DNA of 64,000 bases, from NCBI GenBank assembly GCA_051954235.1, contig JBQCHY010000005.1:90926-154925 (forward strand). Direction: 5' to 3'. A model generated the notes under the pieces. It was not told the origin of the DNA, searched no databases, and saw only the letters and a list, made by a program, of their open reading frames with translations. Each line of letters begins with the position of its first letter. Position 1 is the stretch's first letter. A program made the translations under genes and the position numbers. The stretch is from 62-47 sp051954235 (lineage in GTDB: Bacteria; Pseudomonadota; Alphaproteobacteria; Rhizobiales; Xanthobacteraceae). Positions 16,371 to 25,562 of the stretch are shown here, piece by piece.

Positions 16371-18242
16371 TCAGCCGAATCCGAACGAACGCGCTATATT
16401 GTAGGTGATGAGGCTCGCGACATAGGCCAACGCCAACATGTAGAAGAACGTTATCCACATCCAGCGCCAGCCGCCGGTCTCGCGCTTGATGACGGCAAGC
16501 GTGGACGCGCATTGCGGCGCAAAGATGTACCACGCCAATAGCGACAACGCGGTGGCGAGGCTCCACTTGGTCGCGAGCACCTGACCGATCTGCTCGGCCG
16601 CTTCCTTGCCGCCTTCGATGGAATAGACCGTACCCAATGCCGCCACCGCCACCTCGCGCGCGGCCATGCCGGGGATCAATGCCACCGCGATCTGCCAGTT
16701 GAAACCAAGCGGCGCCAGCACCGGCTCGATGAAGCGGCCGATGATGGCGGCGAGGCTGTAATCGATGCCGGGATCGGTTGCGCCCGCCGGCGGCTGCGGG
16801 AACGATGCTAGGAACCAGATCAGCACCATCATGGCGAAAATGGTGGTACCGGCACGTTGCAGGAACATCATCGCGCGGGTGTAGATGCCGATGGCGATGC
16901 TCTTGAGCCGCGGCAGTTTATAGTCCGGCAATTCCAGCATGAACGGGGCCGGCGCATCGTCGCGCCACATGAAGAATTTGATCAGCGCCGACACCGCCAT
17001 CGCACTGGTGATGCCGGTGACGTAGAGCCCGAACATCACCAGGCCCTGCAAGTTGATCCAGCCCCACACCTGCTTTGCGGGAATGAAGGCGGAGATGATC
17101 AGCGTATAAACCGGAATGCGCGCCGAGCATGTCATCAGCGGTGCGATCAGTATGGTCGTCAGCCGATCGCGGCGATTGTCGATCACGCGCGTCGCCATGA
17201 TGCCGGGAATGGCGCAGGCGAAACTCGACAGCAGCGGAATGAAGGCGCGGCCATGCAATCCCGCGCCGCCCATGATGCGATCCATCAGGAACGCCGCGCG
17301 CGCCATGTAGCCGAAGTCTTCCAACAGCAGGATAAACAGGAAGATGATAATGATCTGCGGCAGGAACACGATGACGCTGCCGACGCCAGAGATCACGCCG
17401 TTCTGGATGAAGCTTTGCAGCAGGCCCGAAGGCAACGTCGCCTGCACCCATTGCCCGAGCAACTCGAAGCCGCCGGCGATCAATTCCATCACCGGCTGCG
17501 CCCAGGCGAACACCGCCTGGAACATCACGAACAGGATCGCAGCAAGGATCACCAGCCCGAACACCGGATGCAGCACGACGGAATCGACCCGCGCCGTCCA
17601 GGTGTCCGGCCGCGCCGGCAGGCTGACGGTGTCCTTGATGATGCGATCCGCCTCGCGCTGGGTGGCGCGCAGTTCGGCGACGCTGTGCGGCCGCCAGTCG
17701 TTCTCGCGCGCGGCCTGCGTGGCTTCGGCGGCGATGGTATCGGTCAGTTGCAGCAGTTCGTCGGTGCCGCCCTTGCGCACCGCGATCGAGGTCACCACCG
17801 GGATGCCGAGCGCGGCCGACAAGGCCGGAACGTCGACGGTGACGCCGCGCCGCTTGGCGATGTCGAACATATTGAGCGCCAGCACCATCGGTCGGCCGGT
17901 GTGCTTCATCTCCAGCACCAGCCGGATCGCCAGCCGCAGGTTGGTGGCGTCGGCGACGCACAGCACCAGTTCCGGCAGGGTTTCGCCCTTGGCGCGGCCC
18001 AGCACCACGTCGCGGGTGATCTCCTCGTCCGGGCTGCGACCGCGCAGCGAGTACGTCCCCGGCAGGTCGATCAGCGACACCTGCCGGCCGCGCGGGGTGA
18101 CGAAGAAGCCCTGCTTGCGCTCGACGGTGACGCCGGGGTAATTGGCGACCTTCTGCCGGCTGCCGGTTAGCGCATTGAACAGCGAAGTCTTGCCGCTGTT
18201 CGGCGTCCCGACCAGGACGATGTTATAGAGTGCAGCTTCCAT
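16371..18242 (-). CDS. feoB: ferrous iron transporter FeoB
   Basis: The inner-membrane Fe2+ uptake protein with a cytosolic G domain. G motifs: GTPNSGKTS (G1, residues about 11-19), DLPGTYSLRG (G3) and NMFD (G4). A helical spacer leads into the membrane part with the Gate and nucleoside-recognition segments (FIPLLSSFACAIPGIMATR; MAAREVAVAALGTVYS). At 623 aa it is shorter than the enterobacterial protein of about 770 aa, mainly at the C-terminus, as in many alphaproteobacteria. feoA lies 18 bases upstream in the same operon; no feoC is present. Confidence 0.96.
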   Translation of the reverse strand: MEAALYNIVLVGTPNSGKTSLFNALTGSRQKVANYPGVTVERKQGFFVTPRGRQVSLIDLPGTYSLRGRSPDEEITRDVVLGRAKGETLPELVLCVADATNLRLAIRLVLEMKHTGRPMVLALNMFDIAKRRGVTVDVPALSAALGIPVVTSIAVRKGGTDELLQLTDTIAAEATQAARENDWRPHSVAELRATQREADRIIKDTVSLPARPDTWTARVDSVVLHPVFGLVILAAILFVMFQAVFAWAQPVMELIAGGFELLGQWVQATLPSGLLQSFIQNGVISGVGSVIVFLPQIIIIFLFILLLEDFGYMARAAFLMDRIMGGAGLHGRAFIPLLSSFACAIPGIMATRVIDNRRDRLTTILIAPLMTCSARIPVYTLIISAFIPAKQVWGWINLQGLVMFGLYVTGITSAMAVSALIKFFMWRDDAPAPFMLELPDYKLPRLKSIAIGIYTRAMMFLQRAGTTIFAMMVLIWFLASFPQPPAGATDPGIDYSLAAIIGRFIEPVLAPLGFNWQIAVALIPGMAAREVAVAALGTVYSIEGGKEAAEQIGQVLATKWSLATALSLLAWYIFAPQCASTLAVIKRETGGWRWMWITFFYMLALAYVASLITYNIARSFGFG

Positions 18243-18260
18243 GGCGATCCGCGGACGCCG

Positions 18261-18539
18261 TCAGATGACGACGACGGCCATTGCCTCCCGCCGGCGCACG
18301 GCGACCGTGATGTTCTCGACCCGAACCGCGATCGGATCGCGCCCGATCAGGCCCTCGTGCAACACCTCGACGCGCGCGCCTTCGACGAATCCCAATTCGA
18401 TCAGCCGGCTTTCGAGCTCGGCCGCGTTCAGGCTGGACTCGGCATTGCCGCCCTTCAGGGCATGAACAGTGCCGGAAAAGCCGCGCCGGGCATTTCCGAG
18501 CAGCCGAACCGCGCCGGACTCGTGGAGGTCGATGGTCAT
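18261..18539 (-). CDS. feoA: FeoA family ferrous iron transport protein
   Basis: A 92-residue SH3-like cytosolic protein that supports FeoB. The FeoA signature runs through ESRLIELGFVEGARVEVLHE and the C-terminal DPIAVRVENITVAVRR. It ends 18 bases before feoB, giving a feoAB operon. Upstream, TTTAGAGCGATTTTAAG at 18601-18617 weakly resembles an Irr/ICE-type iron box. Confidence 0.92.
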   Translation of the reverse strand: MTIDLHESGAVRLLGNARRGFSGTVHALKGGNAESSLNAAELESRLIELGFVEGARVEVLHEGLIGRDPIAVRVENITVAVRRREAMAVVVI

Positions 18540-18765
18540 GCGTCGCTTGTTTCAACCGGCGCTTCGAGGGTCAAGTGCGCCTTTTGACCGCGCGCGGTTG
18601 TTTAGAGCGATTTTAAGCCGCGTCGGCGGCAAAGCCGGACGGGCCGCCAAAGCTCCGGCCGCCGGAGCTCTGGAACCGGCCCTCGCCTTCCGGCGTTAAG
18701 ACCGCGAACTGCTTTATTGATTTCGCGCCGACAACCCTTTTCCTTAAACCGACGTCAGGTCACCG

Positions 18766-19935
18766 ATGGCCACCGAAGAGACCGTCACCGCCACCATCAA
18801 AGAGGAATATGCGCGGGACGGGTCGCTGGAAAGCACGGAAGCCACCCTCGCCAAGACCACCACCGGCGCCGCCGACGATACCATCGATCTGCCGTCCGAT
18901 CCCATTACGGTCATGCTGGCGGCGCTGCTGTTGATCGCGGTGCTGGCGGTCGCTTATTTCGCCGCCCCCATCGTGCTGCCGATCGTGCTGGCGCTGGTGC
19001 TCAACCTCTTGTTTCAGCCCGGCATGCGCGCATTGGAAACCATTCGCCTGCCGCGCGCGCTGGCAGCGCTCATCCTGATCCTGATCTTTTTCGGCGCGAT
19101 CGTCGCCATCGGCGCGGCGGTCTCCGGCCCCGCGACCGAATGGGCGACGAAGCTGCCCGACGGCATCCCGCGCCTGCAGGAGCGGCTGAAAGTTCTCAGC
19201 CAGCCGGTGGCGACGCTACAGATATTCCTGCAACAGATCGATGGCTTCATGTCCGGCGGCGGCGCCCCCCACGCCGGCAACGGCCCTTCGGGCTCGGCGA
19301 TCGCAACGATCCTGTTCACCGGCACCACGCATTTCGCCAGCAGCTTCTTCGAGACGATCCTGATCCTGTTTTTCCTGCTGGTCTCCGGCAATACCTTCCT
19401 CAAGCGCACGGTGGAGATCCTGCCGAGCTTCAAGGGCAAGCGGCAGGCGGTCGAACTGTCGCAACAGGTCGAGGAAAACATCTCGATCTACCTCGTCACC
19501 ATCACCGTCATGAACGCGGCGGTGGGCGTGGCGACCGGGCTTGCGATGTGGATGGTGGGCCTCGGCGATCCGATCCTGTGGGGTGTCGTCGCCTTCTTCC
19601 TCAACTTCGTGCCGATCATGGGACCGCTGTTCGGCGTCGGTATCTTCCTGCTGGCGGGTTTGCTGGTGCTCGATCCGTTATGGATGGCGATGATGCCGGC
19701 GGCACTCTATCTCGGCATTCATGTGATCGAAGGCGAGATCGTCACGCCGATGCTGCTGGCGCGGCGCTTCACGCTCAATCCCGTGCTGGTGATCATCTCG
19801 CTGATCTTCTGGTTCTGGATGTGGGGCGTCCCCGGCGCCATCCTCGCAGTGCCGATGCTGGCGATCACCAAGATCGTCTGCGACGGCATCCGCCCGCTGG
19901 CGGCGATCGGGCATTTTTTGAGCGGTGATGAGTGA
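18766..19935 (+). CDS. AI-2E family transporter (PerM family membrane protein)
   Basis: A 389-residue inner-membrane protein. A hydrophilic N-terminal stretch of about 45 residues is followed by two hydrophobic helices (MLAALLLIAVLAVAYF; VLPIVLALVLNLL), an amphipathic middle region and a C-terminal group of helices with the family pattern FVPIMGPLFGVGIFLLAGL and EGEIVTPMLLARRFTLNPV. The family holds autoinducer-2 exporters and Na+/H+ antiporters, so the substrate cannot be told from sequence. It is divergent from feoAB and probably a single gene. Confidence 0.88.
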   Translation: MATEETVTATIKEEYARDGSLESTEATLAKTTTGAADDTIDLPSDPITVMLAALLLIAVLAVAYFAAPIVLPIVLALVLNLLFQPGMRALETIRLPRALAALILILIFFGAIVAIGAAVSGPATEWATKLPDGIPRLQERLKVLSQPVATLQIFLQQIDGFMSGGGAPHAGNGPSGSAIATILFTGTTHFASSFFETILILFFLLVSGNTFLKRTVEILPSFKGKRQAVELSQQVEENISIYLVTITVMNAAVGVATGLAMWMVGLGDPILWGVVAFFLNFVPIMGPLFGVGIFLLAGLLVLDPLWMAMMPAALYLGIHVIEGEIVTPMLLARRFTLNPVLVIISLIFWFWMWGVPGAILAVPMLAITKIVCDGIRPLAAIGHFLSGDE

Positions 19936-19963
19936 AGCTCCAGCGAATCTAATCGAGCATTCG

Positions 19964-20126
19964 TTTTGCGCGCAAACTTGCAACATAAAGATCGTCGTCC
20001 CCGCGTAGGCGGGGACCCATAACCCCTGGCGGTGATAGTTAGCGGGACTGATCCTCAATAATTACGACCGCCACTCACATCATAGGCGACACGGAGTCTG
20101 GGTCCCCGCCTGCGCGAGGACGACGC
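19964..20126. repeat. long palindromic intergenic repeat, family B, copy 2
   Basis: Flank TTTTGCGCGCAAACTTGCAA, then TCGTCGTCCCCGCGTAGGCG, and at the other end the inverted GTCCCCGCCTGCGCGAGGAC. The inner GACCCATAACCCCTGGCGGT is shared with copy 3. It fills most of the 340-base gap between the AI-2E gene and the terminator of the peptide-binding protein gene. Confidence 0.85.
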
Positions 20127-20213
20127 TGAGAGTATTTGATTCCACAAACTACATATCGAGAACGCGCTGAATACATGGGCAGCCTGAGCCGCAGGCTTCA
20201 AAAGCAACACTCC

Positions 20214-20247
20214 AAACAAAACGGCGGCCGATGGGATCGGCCGCCGT
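20214..20247 (-). terminator. intrinsic terminator of the peptide-binding protein gene
   Basis: On the minus strand ACGGCGGCCGAT and ATCGGCCGCCGT form a perfect 12-bp stem with a 3-base loop, followed by TTTGTTT. Confidence 0.9.
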
Positions 20248-20275
20248 CGAATATTGTCAGCGTTCATCGGATCGA

Positions 20276-21907
20276 TCAGTCGCCGGTCTTCTCGATGTTC
20301 CAGAACACCGGGGTCGCGGGACCGTCGAGCACGCCCTTGAGCGACTTGCGCCAGACGCTCGGCTGCTCGAACTGTCCGAGCGGGATGTAGATCACTTCGT
20401 CATAGACCCGCTTCTGGATTTCAGCCGCAAGCTTCTTCTGCTCATCGGCCGAGGTCGAGCGGGCAAACTGGTCGCGCAGCTTCTCGATGGTGGGATCGTC
20501 CGGCCAGCCGAACCAGCCGCCGTTCTTGCCCTTGCCGTTGGTCGAAACGTTGGCGACCGGGTTCATGATGTCCGGGCCGGCCCAGTTGGTGAAGAACATG
20601 TTCCAGCCGCCTTCCTTCGGCGACTTCTGGCTGGCGCGTCGCGTCACAACCGTCTGCCAGTCAGTGGCCTGAAGATCGACCTTGAAGCCGGCATCACGCA
20701 GGAACTGTGCGAACACGATCGGCTGCGCCTTCAACTGTCCGACGTCGCCGGGCGCCATGACGACAACCGGCGTGCCGTCATAACCGGATTCCTTGAGGAG
20801 CTTCTTCGCCTCCTCCATGCCGTTGCCCTTGATCAAGGTCTCGGCACCGACGTCACTCGCCAGCGGCGTGCCGCAGCCGAACACGGCGCCGCAAACCTTG
20901 TAGTACTTCGGATTGCCGATCAGCGCGTCGAGTACCGGCTTCTGGCTGGCCGCCAGGAAGGCCGCGCGGCGGATCTTCGGATTGTCGAACGGCGGATAGA
21001 GAAAATTCATCCGGCCGAGCGTCTGGAAGCCCAGCGGGCTCAGCGTGTGGATGACAAGATCCTTATCGCCTTCAAGAATCGGCAGCAGGTCGTAGGACGG
21101 CGTTTCGGAGAAATCGATATCGCCGGACTGGATCGCGTTCACCACCGTCTGCGCGTCCGGCATGGTGATCCATTCGACGCGATCGACCTTCACCACCTTG
21201 CCACCGGCGGTCCAGCTTGGCGGCTCCGAACGCGGCACGTAGTCCTTGTTCTTTTCGTACACGGCCTTCACGCCGGGCTGGAATTCGCCCTGCACGAACT
21301 TGAACGGGCCCGAACCGATCTGCTCCGGAATGGCCTTGCCGGCCGGCGTTTCAGCGAGCCGCTTCGGCATCATGAACGGCACCAGCGACGACGGCTTGCC
21401 GATCGACTCCAGCACCAGGCCGTAGGGCTCCTTCAGCTTCAACACGATGGTCTTGGCGTCCGGCGCTTCGATGCTGGCGGTGAAGTCCATCAGCTTCTGG
21501 CCCATGCCGTCGGCCTTACCCCAACGCTTCAGCGAGGCGACGCAATCCTCGGCGGTGACCGGCGTGCCGTCATGCCACTTCAAACCGTCGCGCAAGGTGA
21601 AGGTGTAGGTGAGTTTGTCGTCGGAGACCTTGTAGCTCGCCATCTGCGGCTGGATCTTGAAATGCTCATCCATCGCCAGCAGCGTGTCGTAGACCATGTA
21701 ACCGTGGTCGCGGGTGATATAGGCGGTGGTCAATCCGGGATCGAGCACGCGCAGGTCGGAATGCATCACCGCGCGGATGGTTTTGGTTTGCGCCAGCGCG
21801 GGCGAACCCAGCGCCGTCGCAAGCAGGAAGGCCGGCAACGCCGCCTTCAATGCCATGCTCAATTTCCCCACTTTCGTGGACATTCTCGGAGGCGTGACGT
21901 GCAACAT
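20276..21907 (-). CDS. ABC transporter substrate-binding protein, peptide/nickel family (SBP_bac_5)
   Basis: A periplasmic binding protein of 543 aa. The start at 21907 has GGGAGAG 6 bases upstream. The signal peptide runs to about residue 40 and ends LGSPALAQ. Family 5 features are the N-terminal LRVLDPGLTTAYITRDHGY, the YTFTLRDGLKWHDGTPVTAE block and the C-terminal WFGWPDD. It is divergent from the M20 peptidase, permeases and ATPase of the same probable peptide uptake system, with a 500-base control region between. The ligand is likely a peptide or peptide-like compound. Confidence 0.93.
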   Translation of the reverse strand: MLHVTPPRMSTKVGKLSMALKAALPAFLLATALGSPALAQTKTIRAVMHSDLRVLDPGLTTAYITRDHGYMVYDTLLAMDEHFKIQPQMASYKVSDDKLTYTFTLRDGLKWHDGTPVTAEDCVASLKRWGKADGMGQKLMDFTASIEAPDAKTIVLKLKEPYGLVLESIGKPSSLVPFMMPKRLAETPAGKAIPEQIGSGPFKFVQGEFQPGVKAVYEKNKDYVPRSEPPSWTAGGKVVKVDRVEWITMPDAQTVVNAIQSGDIDFSETPSYDLLPILEGDKDLVIHTLSPLGFQTLGRMNFLYPPFDNPKIRRAAFLAASQKPVLDALIGNPKYYKVCGAVFGCGTPLASDVGAETLIKGNGMEEAKKLLKESGYDGTPVVVMAPGDVGQLKAQPIVFAQFLRDAGFKVDLQATDWQTVVTRRASQKSPKEGGWNMFFTNWAGPDIMNPVANVSTNGKGKNGGWFGWPDDPTIEKLRDQFARSTSADEQKKLAAEIQKRVYDEVIYIPLGQFEQPSVWRKSLKGVLDGPATPVFWNIEKTGD

Positions 21908-21970
21908 TCGATCTCTCCCGACTTGAACGCAATTTTCTGATGATGAATCGCGCTGATTGCTTTTAATGGC

Positions 21971-22003
21971 ATCGGAAGCGACGACAGCAGCGTCGCTCCC
22001 GAT
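21971..22003. promoter_or_regulatory. stem-loop in the peptide-locus control region
   Basis: ATCGG-A-AGCGACG and CGTCGCT-C-CCGAT pair over 12 bp around one mismatch, with a 7-base loop. It is about 65 bases upstream of the binding-protein start on the minus strand, so it may be in that gene's 5' leader or be an operator. Confidence 0.4.
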
Positions 22004-22212
22004 CACTCACGTGGTTTTATTGCGCGCAAGACTTGCATCAAGTTCGTCGGGCGTCAATCGGTGTCCGCTTCGCATCCGCACAAGGCGCTGCGGTTCGCAG
22101 CCGCACACGCAAAACGGCCTGAGAAAAGCGATCACTTGCAACGTTACGCTGGCAATTTCCGTTGAAGTCTCCATTATGACCGCGCGTAATGACGTTCGGT
22201 GTTTTCCTGGAT

Positions 22213-22228
22213 TAGTGACGGTTCACTA
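22213..22228. promoter_or_regulatory. perfect palindrome, candidate operator
   Basis: TAGTGACGGTTCACTA is a perfect dyad (TAGTGA-N4-TCACTA) in the divergent control region. It suits a dimeric repressor, but no regulator gene is next to it. Confidence 0.4.
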
Positions 22229-22405
22229 TTCGCTCCATCGAAGGGTTGGATTCTCCGCTCCATGTCGTGACGCGCGTATCAAATTTCGAACCTCGCTGGA
22301 AACCTCCATTGTTCGTGATCCTCCCGCTTCAACATTCGTCAATGACCGCATCACATCACGCGCGTTGAAGTCGGATCACCAAAAGAAGAAGGCATCTGGA
22401 ACGCC

Positions 22406-23536
22406 ATGAATCCCGCCAACCTCCCGTTCGATACCGAAACCATGTTGCAGGGCCTGCGTCAGTGGGTCGAGTGCGAAAGTCCGACGTGGGATCGCGCCGC
22501 CGTCAATCGCATGCTCGATCTCGCCGCGCGCGAGATGGCGCTCGCGGGCGCGACCATCGAGCGCATTCCGGGACGGATGGGTTTTGGCGATTGCGTTCGC
22601 GCCCGCTTCCCGCATCCGAAGCAGGGCGAGCCCGGCATCCTGATCGCCGGCCATCTCGACACCGTGCATCCGATAGGCACACTGGAGAAGCTGCCGTGGC
22701 GGCGCGAGGGCAACAAGTGTTACGGCCCCGGCGTCTACGACATGAAGGGTGGCAACTATCTCTCGCTCGAAGCCATCCGCCAATTGCAGCGCGCCGCCTT
22801 CACCACGCCGCTGCCGATCACGTTCCTGCTGACCCCCGATGAAGAAGTCGGCACGCCGAGCGTCCGCGATGTCGTCGAGGCGGAAGCCGCGCGCAACAAA
22901 TACGTGCTGGTGCCGGAACCCGGCCGCGACGACAACGGCGTCGTTACCGGCCGCTATGCCATCGCGCGCTTCAATCTCGAAGCCACCGGTCGTCCGAGCC
23001 ATGCCGGCGCGACACTCTCATCCGGCCGCTCCGCGATCCGCGAGATGGCGCGACAGATCCTTGCCATCGACGCGATGACCGGCCCCGACTGCACCTTCAG
23101 CGTCGGCGTCGTTCACGGCGGACAGTGGGTGAACTGCGTTGCCACCACCGCAACCGGTGAAGCGCTCAGCATGGCCAAACGGCAAAGCGATCTCGACCGC
23201 GGCGTCGAACGCATGCTGGCGTTGTCGGGAACCCACGATGATGTCACCTTCACGGTAACGCGCGGCGTCACCCGCCCGGTATGGGAGCCGGATGCCGGAA
23301 CCATGGCGCTTTATGAGAAAGCGCGCGGCGTTGCCGAACAAATGGGCATGAAATTGCCGCACGGTAGCGTCGGCGGCGGCTCCGACGCCAACTTCACCGG
23401 CGCCATGGGCATCCCCTCGCTCGACGGCCTCGGCGTGCGCGGCGGCGGCGTCCACACGCTCAACGAACATATCGAGGTGGACAGCCTTGCCGAGCGCGGC
23501 CGCCTGATGGCAGGCTTGCTGGCAACGCTGGAATAA
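22406..23536 (+). CDS. M20 family metallopeptidase (carboxypeptidase G2-like)
   Basis: A zinc hydrolase of 376 aa, with no signal peptide visible, so cytoplasmic. Metal-site motifs: AGHLDTVHP (first His and Asp), YGPGVYDMKGG (bridging Asp), PDEEVG (catalytic Glu pair), VPEPG and the C-terminal GVHTLNEH. These fit the glutamate carboxypeptidase / CPG2 group that cleaves a C-terminal amino acid from peptides or acyl-amino acids. It is the first gene of the plus-strand peptide operon; the permease gene follows after about 200 bases. Confidence 0.93.
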   Translation: MNPANLPFDTETMLQGLRQWVECESPTWDRAAVNRMLDLAAREMALAGATIERIPGRMGFGDCVRARFPHPKQGEPGILIAGHLDTVHPIGTLEKLPWRREGNKCYGPGVYDMKGGNYLSLEAIRQLQRAAFTTPLPITFLLTPDEEVGTPSVRDVVEAEAARNKYVLVPEPGRDDNGVVTGRYAIARFNLEATGRPSHAGATLSSGRSAIREMARQILAIDAMTGPDCTFSVGVVHGGQWVNCVATTATGEALSMAKRQSDLDRGVERMLALSGTHDDVTFTVTRGVTRPVWEPDAGTMALYEKARGVAEQMGMKLPHGSVGGGSDANFTGAMGIPSLDGLGVRGGGVHTLNEHIEVDSLAERGRLMAGLLATLE

Positions 23537-23733
23537 GACGGCGGCAATTCCCTGCTCGCGAAATATTCGATGGCATGGAATTGGCTTATCGAACTGACAT
23601 GAAGCAACCGGCGCTGGATTTCCGGGTGGATATGCCCGCGCCGGGTGAAACGGGGAACGAGATTGTTGACAACATCCCGGCCGTCACGGTCATCATGGAT
23701 GTCATTTCAGGGCGTGCGACGAGGTAGGGACGA

Positions 23734-24675
23734 ATGCTGGGATACCTGATCCGCCGAATCCTCGCCGCCATCCCTGTGATGGGCGTGGTGGCGCTGTTCG
23801 TGTTCCTGCTGCTGCGGCTGACGCCGGGCGATCCCGCCGCCATCCTCGCAGGCGATAACGCGACGCCGGAACAGCTCGACCGCATCCGCACCTCGCTCGG
23901 CTTGAACGAGCCGCTCTACACCCAATTCTTCACCTGGATCGGCAAGCTGTTGCACGGCGACTTCGGCGTCTCGCTGATTTCCAACGTGCCGGTCATCACC
24001 ATGATCGGCAATCGCATCGAGCCGACCATCAGCATTGCGGTCGCGACCATCATCTTCACCGTCATCGTCGCGGTGCCGCTCGGCGTGATCGCGGCGTGGA
24101 AGCACGGCACCTGGATCGATCGCTTCGTGATGGCGCTGTCGGTGATCGGCTTCTCGGTGCCGGTGTTCGTGATCGGCTATGTGCTGATTCAGGTGTTCGC
24201 CATCGACCTGCGCTGGCTGCCGGTGCAAGGCTATCGCAGCTTCGCGCGCGGCTTCGGCCCGTTCTTCGAACGCATCGCCCTGCCGACGCTGACGCTGTCG
24301 TTCATCTATATCGCGCTGATCGCGCGCATGACCCGCGCTGCAATGCTCGACGTGCTCGACGAGGATTATATCCGCACCGCGCGCGCCAAGGGCATCGCCG
24401 AACACGGCGTGTTGCTACGGCACGCGCTGCGCAACGCGGCGGTGCCGGTGATTACCGTGATCGGTACCGGCTTCGCGCTCTTGATCTCCGGTGTCGTCGT
24501 CACCGAGACGGTGTTCAACCTGCCGGGCATCGGCCGCCTCACCGTCGATGCGGTGCTGGCGCGCGACTACCCCGTCATTCAAGCGATGATCCTGTTGACC
24601 AGCGGCATCTATGTCGGGGTCAATCTGCTGATCGATCTCTCCTACACCCTGCTCGATCCGAGGATTCGTTACTGA
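23734..24675 (+). CDS. ABC transporter permease, DppB type
   Basis: The first membrane subunit of a peptide ABC importer, 313 aa. N-terminal MLGYLIRRILAAIPVMGVVALFVFLLLRL and TPGDPAAILAGDNATPEQL are typical of DppB/OppB. The EAA loop that docks the ATPase is DYIRTARAKGIAEHGVL, and the C-terminal VVVTETVFNLPGIGRL is also conserved. About six membrane helices. A good ribosome binding site (AGGTAGGGAC) precedes the ATG. The next gene overlaps it by one base (TGATG). Confidence 0.95.
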   Translation: MLGYLIRRILAAIPVMGVVALFVFLLLRLTPGDPAAILAGDNATPEQLDRIRTSLGLNEPLYTQFFTWIGKLLHGDFGVSLISNVPVITMIGNRIEPTISIAVATIIFTVIVAVPLGVIAAWKHGTWIDRFVMALSVIGFSVPVFVIGYVLIQVFAIDLRWLPVQGYRSFARGFGPFFERIALPTLTLSFIYIALIARMTRAAMLDVLDEDYIRTARAKGIAEHGVLLRHALRNAAVPVITVIGTGFALLISGVVVTETVFNLPGIGRLTVDAVLARDYPVIQAMILLTSGIYVGVNLLIDLSYTLLDPRIRY

Positions 24676-25562
24676 TGGCTGTCGATGCTCTGCCAGACCC
24701 CTCGCTCCGGATCACGCCGCGCCGGCTTGGCCGCAATCTGTTGCGCGCGAATCCGATCATCGCCATCGCGGTCATCTGTCTCGTCATCATTGTACTGATG
24801 GCGATCTTCGCGCCGCTGCTTTCGCCGCACGATCCGCAACTGCTGGCGCCGGCGCAGCGGCTGAAGCCGGCGAGCGCGGAGTATCCGCTCGGCACCGACG
24901 CTTTCGGCCGCGACGTGCTTTCGCGCATCATCTATGGCGGCCGCATTTCGCTGCTGATCGGGCTTGGCTCCGCGGTATTCAGCGTCGCGATCGGCCTCCT
25001 GATCGGGCTTGTCTCCGGCTTCTTCAAATGGGTCGATGCCGTGATGATGCGCGTCATGGACGGCTTAATGGCAATCCCCGGAATCCTGCTGGCGATTGCG
25101 GTGGTGTCGCTGTCGGGCGCGAGCCTGATGACGGTGCTGATCGCCATCACCATTCCGGAAGTGCCGCGCGTGGCGCGACTGGTGCGCTCGGTGGTACTGT
25201 CGGCGCGCGAAGAACCTTACGTCGAGGCCGCAATCTCGGTCGGCACCAGCCTGCCGAAGATCATGTGGCGTCACCTGGTGCCGAACACCGTCGCGCCGCT
25301 GATCGTGCAAGGCACTTACGTCTGCGCCTCCGCCATCCTCACCGAGGCGATCCTGTCGTTCCTCGGTTGCGGCATCAGTCCGGAAATTCCGACCTGGGGC
25401 AATATCATGGCCGAGGGTCGCGCCTTCTTCCAGATCAAGCCCTCGCTGATCTTCTGGCCCGGCCTTTTGCTGTCGATCACCATTCTCTCGGTCAATCTGA
25501 TTGGCGATGCCGCGCGCGACGCTCTCGACCCGCGCATGAAACAGCGCGAGGCTCACCCATGA
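24675..25562 (+). CDS. ABC transporter permease, DppC type
   Basis: The second membrane subunit of the importer, 295 aa. Features are the N-terminal OppC-type helix (NPIIAIAVICLVIIVLMAIF), the periplasmic YPLGTDAFGRDVLSRIIYG motif and the EAA loop EPYVEAAISVGTSLPKIM. It overlaps the DppB gene by one base and the ATPase gene by four (ATGA), so the three are translationally coupled. Confidence 0.95.
   Translation: MAVDALPDPSLRITPRRLGRNLLRANPIIAIAVICLVIIVLMAIFAPLLSPHDPQLLAPAQRLKPASAEYPLGTDAFGRDVLSRIIYGGRISLLIGLGSAVFSVAIGLLIGLVSGFFKWVDAVMMRVMDGLMAIPGILLAIAVVSLSGASLMTVLIAITIPEVPRVARLVRSVVLSAREEPYVEAAISVGTSLPKIMWRHLVPNTVAPLIVQGTYVCASAILTEAILSFLGCGISPEIPTWGNIMAEGRAFFQIKPSLIFWPGLLLSITILSVNLIGDAARDALDPRMKQREAHP

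Larger units (their letters stand above)
21908..22405. other. 498-base divergent control region of the peptide locus
   Basis: No convincing gene; an open frame across it on the plus strand has neither ribosome binding site nor family resemblance. It holds a long imperfect stem-loop (21971-22003) and a perfect palindrome TAGTGA-CGGT-TCACTA (22213-22228), plus the ribosome binding site GAAGAAGG before the M20 gene. It should contain promoters for both directions. Confidence 0.5.

Noticed and set aside
16857..18170. 437-codon open frame opposite feoB
   Set aside because: Gln/His/Arg-rich shadow with no domain; feoB motifs are clear on the minus strand.
20231..21940. 569-codon open frame opposite the peptide-binding protein gene
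   Set aside because: Shadow frame; starts inside a terminator stem and has no signal peptide or family motif.
21957..22409. 150-codon open frame across the peptide-locus control region
   Set aside because: No ribosome binding site, no family likeness, irregular composition; it covers operator-like elements and the ribosome binding site of the M20 gene.
23575..23727. 50-codon open frame between the M20 and DppB genes
   Set aside because: Position within the operon is tempting, but it has no ribosome binding site, no signal or domain, and its end overlaps the ribosome binding site of the next gene. Left out as unproven.
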